NCBI RefSeq assembly: GCF_029892065.1 | Contig: NZ_CP120373.1 | Coordinates: 2,921,001 to 2,985,000 of the forward strand | DNA: 64,000 nucleotides | From: Sinorhizobium garamanticum | GTDB lineage: Bacteria > Pseudomonadota > Alphaproteobacteria > Rhizobiales > Rhizobiaceae | Direction of reading: 5' to 3' | Part shown: positions 60,935 through 64,000 of the stretch, in pieces | Numbering within the stretch: the first letter of the stretch is position 1 | How the letters are laid out: each line of letters begins with the position of its first letter | Notes under the pieces: model-generated | Database searches by the model: none | What the model was told of the DNA's origin: nothing | The model's input: the letters and a program-made list of their open reading frames with translations, nothing else | Position numbers and translations under genes: made by a program

Positions 60935-61148
60935 CGTGAACACTCGCTCTCGTTGTGGCGGAGTTTTAAGTGTGGTTGGATAACGATAGCGACGAGGCCG
61001 GTATTCTGCAAAAAGCGGACGCCGGTGCCTCGCGTGAGGCTCCGATGCGAATGCGCTGGAGGTTGATCGGCGGCGTTGCCGATTCATACACGGCGCAGAC
61101 GCGCCGCGTCCGTGGCGCTGGAGACCCGCGCCGCCCGCGAGAGGAAGG

Positions 61149-61886
61149 CTACTCAGCCTGCTCCCACACCGAATTGGCGCCGCGGATGACCTTCTTGATC
61201 TTCTTTTCCTTCTGCCAGTCGCGGCCGATGTCCTTGATGACCGGGCGCTTCTCAGGCGAGAAAATATAGCTCTTCTTGTTGCGGACGTATTCTTCCAGCG
61301 CCGGGTTCACGCCGTAGTAGAATTGCTTCTCGGGATCTTTCGCGGGATCCATGAGCCGCGCGACGTCCCGCACGAACTCACCTCGGAGAAGCGACGGCGA
61401 TGTGGTGAAGATCGGGAAGGCGGTGAACTTCGGGATCTTGATGCCGAACAGCCGCACATATTCGTTTCGCTTGTGAAAATGGCCCTTCTTCGCGATGTCC
61501 CATTTCTGCTCGGCGGTGTGGAACGACACTTGCGCGACCGCAGAATCCTCAAAGGCGGTAAAAACGTCCGGGCCGATATCGGTGAGGGCGACCCAATCGT
61601 CTTCGAGATGCAGCACGAACTCTGCCGTGGTGGCCGACCAGAGCCGCCGGACGGCGCCGACGAAGCTCGGCGTTTCCGGCTCGAAGACGATCGCCGCCGG
61701 AAACCGGTTGCGGACTAGCGCGAGGCAGGCGGCGTGCGCCTCCTCATCGCCGAAGATCGGATCGAGGTTCATATAGACATTCTCGATCTCGAAGTGATCG
61801 AGCATCCGCTTCGACAGGCTTTCGAGCGTCGCGGCGAGCAGATCGGGACGCCGGGCGGCCACGATGCAAACGTCAATTTTCGGCAT
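61149..61886 (-). CDS. GT-A fold glycosyltransferase
   Basis: A 245-residue protein beginning with MPKIDVCIVAARRPDLLAAT. The metal-binding motif is LHLEDDWVALTDIG (EDD in the DxD position), and SPSLLRGEFVRDVARLM follows. The N-terminal strand and this motif fit a GT2-like cytosolic glycosyltransferase. The C-terminus is basic (QKEKKIKKVIRGANSVWEQ), suggesting contact with the membrane. It is divergent from the glycosyltransferase at 62018, 131 bases apart. Confidence 0.82.
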   Translation of the reverse strand: MPKIDVCIVAARRPDLLAATLESLSKRMLDHFEIENVYMNLDPIFGDEEAHAACLALVRNRFPAAIVFEPETPSFVGAVRRLWSATTAEFVLHLEDDWVALTDIGPDVFTAFEDSAVAQVSFHTAEQKWDIAKKGHFHKRNEYVRLFGIKIPKFTAFPIFTTSPSLLRGEFVRDVARLMDPAKDPEKQFYYGVNPALEEYVRNKKSYIFSPEKRPVIKDIGRDWQKEKKIKKVIRGANSVWEQAE

Positions 61887-62017
61887 ATGACGACAGCCTT
61901 GCGTTGAGCCGGGCGGAGGCGTACACGCTTGTCAACGCCGGCGGCGTGTGGTTGAGCAGGGGCTCATCAAGCGCCGCTTATATAATCAGGTCAACAAGGG
62001 CCTGCAACGGGGAAAAC

Positions 62018-62875
62018 ATGGCTCGCGTAAGTATCGCAGTTCCCACCTACAACGGTGCCGAGACGATTTCCGAAAGCTTGAATTGTATCCGCGGCCAGAG
62101 TTTCGAGGACTTCGAAGTAGTCATCTGCGACAACGCCTCCACCGACGGGACCAGCGAGATCTGCGCCGAATTTGCGCGAAAGGACAAGCGCTTTCGCCAC
62201 ATTCGCAGCAACATCAACGTGCCGGTGATGGAGAATTTCAAGAAGGCGCTCAATCTCGGCGAGGCCGATTATTTCATGTGGCGGGCCGATGACGACCTGA
62301 CCGACGAGAACCATCTCGAGGCGACGGTGAACGCGCTCGACCGGGAGGGTGACGCCCGGCTGGCCGTAACCCCGGTCCACCGGATCAACACCTCGACGGG
62401 GCGGGAAGCGGATTATCCGCTGCCGGTGAGCGAGGGCGCCGATCGCCTGTCGCGGGCGAAGGCGACCCTGCTCGGTTGCCATCCGAGCTGGTTCTACGGC
62501 CTTTGGCGGCGCGACGCGGTCGTCGAGGACATGGCGGTGCTCCGGGACTATCACTATGCCTGGGCGGCAGATCACCTCACCACGATGCGGGCGATGATCA
62601 ACGGCCAGGTGGCCTTCGCGCCGGAGGCGACCTTCACGCAGCGGATCATGCGCGAGGGCAGCTACCACCTGCAGCCGGTGGAACGGCTGGCGGCGCGACG
62701 GAAATATGTCGAGATCGCGTGCCGCATCATCGCCGAGACCGACTATTCGGCGAGGGAGAAGATAGCGCTGAGAAGGGCGCTTGAGCAGCACGCGAACAAG
62801 CGTGTGGCGCCGTGGTTCCGGATGTACAAGCGGGCGCTCCGGCAGCGGATCAGGGCGATCTTCAGCCCGGCGTGA
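62018..62875 (+). CDS. Glycosyltransferase family 2 protein
   Basis: A 285-residue GT2 enzyme. The N-terminus ARVSIAVPTYNGAETISESL and FEVVICDNASTDGTSEICA are canonical; the DxD motif is YFMWRADDDLTDENHLEATV. The later WAADHLTTMRAMINGQVAFA supplies the base-region Asp. It is cytosolic, with no membrane segment. It probably adds a sugar to a surface glycan. GGGGAAAAC precedes the ATG at 62018. Confidence 0.92.
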   Translation: MARVSIAVPTYNGAETISESLNCIRGQSFEDFEVVICDNASTDGTSEICAEFARKDKRFRHIRSNINVPVMENFKKALNLGEADYFMWRADDDLTDENHLEATVNALDREGDARLAVTPVHRINTSTGREADYPLPVSEGADRLSRAKATLLGCHPSWFYGLWRRDAVVEDMAVLRDYHYAWAADHLTTMRAMINGQVAFAPEATFTQRIMREGSYHLQPVERLAARRKYVEIACRIIAETDYSAREKIALRRALEQHANKRVAPWFRMYKRALRQRIRAIFSPA

Positions 62876-62930
62876 TGACGTCGCGTGCGAATCCTCAGTG
62901 GCGTGGCATCAGGCACGAAACGAGTTATTC

Positions 62931-62982
62931 GCGGCGCCGACCTGGGTGGCGGCTGGATTTTTGTGACGGGCACAGGAATGAG
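62931..62982. repeat. CACAGGAAT hairpin repeat
   Basis: GCGGCGCCGACCTGGGTGGC then GGATTTTTGTGACGGGCACA, GGAATGAG: a diverged copy after the glycosyltransferase gene. Confidence 0.65.
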
Positions 62983-63156
62983 GGCGGGCAGGGCGGCCCG
63001 GAAAGATACCGCAATGCTAGAGGAGCGCCCGCCTCTCTCGCTGCCTTCGACGCGCACCCCAGTTTTTTTGATTGAGACCGGCATCGGCACTTGATCGATC
63101 GATGATTTATCCGTAGCGATGCGCTGCCGCTTTGCTCAGTGGGGGATCACCGCATC

Positions 63157-63786
63157 ATGGAAATTTTTACGTCTGCCGGCTTGCTGGCGCTTATGCAGGT
63201 TATTGTCATCGACCTGGTGCTTGCCGGGGATAACGCCGTCGTCATCGGCCTTGCCGCCGCCGGGCTTCCGACCGAGCAGCGCAAGAAGGCGATTCTGGTC
63301 GGCATTATCGCCGCGACCGTTCTTCGCATCGCGCTGGCGAGCGTCACCGTCCAGCTCCTCGAAATCATCGGCCTGCTTCTTGCCGGCGGTATCCTTCTGC
63401 TCTGGGTCTGCTGGAAGATGTGGCGCGAGTTGCGCGCCAGCGTCGGTGGCGCGGGTGCCGAAGGGCATGGCGAAGTCCAGAAGAAGACCTTCATGCAGGC
63501 GGCGATCCAGATCGTCGTTGCCGACATCTCCATGTCGCTCGACAACGTGCTCGCGGTTGCGGGTGCTGCCCGCGAGCATCCGACGGTGCTGGTGATCGGC
63601 CTCGTCCTTTCGATCGCCATGATGGGCGTTGCAGCGGGCTTCATCGCCAAGCTGCTCAACCGCTATCACTGGATCGCCTATGTCGGTCTGGCGATCATCC
63701 TCTATGTCGCGGTCGACATGATCTACCGCGGATCGATCGAGGTCTGGCCGCACGTCGTGCCGGTCGTCGCAGCGATCTCCGGCTGA
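63157..63786 (+). CDS. TerC family membrane protein (YjbE/YkoY-like)
   Basis: A 209-residue inner-membrane protein with seven helices. Both TerC motifs with conserved Asp are present: VIDLVLAGDNAVVIGLAAAG near residue 18 and VADISMSLDNVLAVAGAARE near residue 124. Such proteins are thought to export manganese or assist metallation of exported proteins. I chose the ATG at 63157 with GGGGGA upstream; an earlier in-frame start adds six residues. I see no manganese riboswitch in the leader. Confidence 0.93.
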   Translation: MEIFTSAGLLALMQVIVIDLVLAGDNAVVIGLAAAGLPTEQRKKAILVGIIAATVLRIALASVTVQLLEIIGLLLAGGILLLWVCWKMWRELRASVGGAGAEGHGEVQKKTFMQAAIQIVVADISMSLDNVLAVAGAAREHPTVLVIGLVLSIAMMGVAAGFIAKLLNRYHWIAYVGLAIILYVAVDMIYRGSIEVWPHVVPVVAAISG

Positions 63787-63800
63787 TCTTCGCTTGCCAA

Positions 63801-63825
63801 CGCGGGGCTGGCTTCCGGCCCCGCG
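63801..63825 (+). terminator. GC-rich hairpin after the TerC gene
   Basis: CGCGGGGC and GCCCCGCG pair across nine bases, 15 bases after the stop codon. A T-run is lacking, so termination is uncertain. The last 175 bases of the window show no gene. Confidence 0.45.
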
Positions 63826-64000
63826 CTGTCCGAGGTACGGCGCCGTAGGCGGTGGCCCTCTGGCGGGTGATAGGCGTGTTCAGCGTTCGGGCGTCCAGCA
63901 TTTCCACACGGTTGCCCTTGCCTGATCGGCCATGCGCCTAGCGACTGCCAGCCTCCCCGCGTCGATTCATCCTAATATTTCATCCTAATATTGGCCGACT

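Noticed and set aside
62876..63156. Manganese (yybP-ykoY) riboswitch before the TerC gene
   Set aside because: I looked for the conserved hairpin loops of this riboswitch, found in some TerC leaders, and did not see them.

Overview
The window is high-GC, densely coding DNA from an alphaproteobacterium of the Rhizobiaceae, most probably Sinorhizobium/Ensifer. The basis is the protein families present and, above all, about fifteen intergenic copies of a mosaic palindromic repeat (a paired GCGCGTC/GACGCGC core followed by a tail that begins CTTTGAATTGCTGCATG). This resembles the RIME-type elements of rhizobia. A second intergenic family carries a TTCCTGTG/CACAGGAA hairpin. There is no CRISPR array or rRNA. 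One clear tRNA gene (tRNA-Lys, CTT) and one tRNA-Met-like sequence are present.

Layout. 1-5.5 kb: the edge of a cyclase/TolB-like regulator, then a minus-strand phospholipid operon (plsC, cdsA, a small membrane protein, a CDP-alcohol phosphatidyltransferase) with ATGA overlaps, and a GNAT acetyltransferase. 5.5-16.2 kb: a second class III cyclase, gfa, an SDR, a ketopantoate reductase, an IS110-family element that splits a palindromic repeat, an endonuclease/exonuclease/phosphatase gene coupled to a Nudix gene, an alpha/beta hydrolase and a cyclase-TolB-TPR protein. 16.2-26.2 kb: phosphoketolase (xfp) divergent from ohr, a coniferyl-aldehyde-dehydrogenase-like gene divergent from a TetR gene, and two further TetR units (TetR-GFA-DUF6958 and TetR-DMT transporter), each with a palindromic operator. 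26.2-29.1 kb: a lower-GC patch with small hypothetical genes, ending in ohrR. 29.2-33.5 kb: a Tat-exported amidohydrolase, a GFA protein, a quinone-oxidoreductase-like gene plus a decayed copy of its 3' end, and a divergent LysR gene.

33.8-38.5 kb holds a tightly packed four-gene cassette (PpiC-type isomerase, HupE/UreJ-like membrane protein, small exported protein, DUF3604 protein). I see it as the best candidate for an uncharacterised envelope or metal-related system. 38.6-44.4 kb: a DUF4242-cyclase fusion, an FAD monooxygenase, a PhzF protein, a second EEP enzyme, an OsmC protein and tRNA-Lys. 45-62.9 kb: an accessory region of surface-glycan genes (GT87/DUF2029, GSCFA, Stf0 sulfotransferase, pyruvyltransferase, three glycosyltransferases) interrupted by a decayed prophage patch (50.9-53.0 kb) and by envelope proteins (DUF2278, Tim44-like, pentapeptide repeat, DUF1194). 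The window ends with a TerC-family membrane protein.

Themes. Four class III cyclases with different partner domains, four GFA-fold zinc proteins within 25 kb, and the thiol-peroxide pair ohr/ohrR separated by 10 kb yet sharing the same operator core suggest stress and electrophile handling. Several remnants (LysR, oxidoreductase, ohr leader, prophage genes) and nested repeats mark a region that rearranges often.
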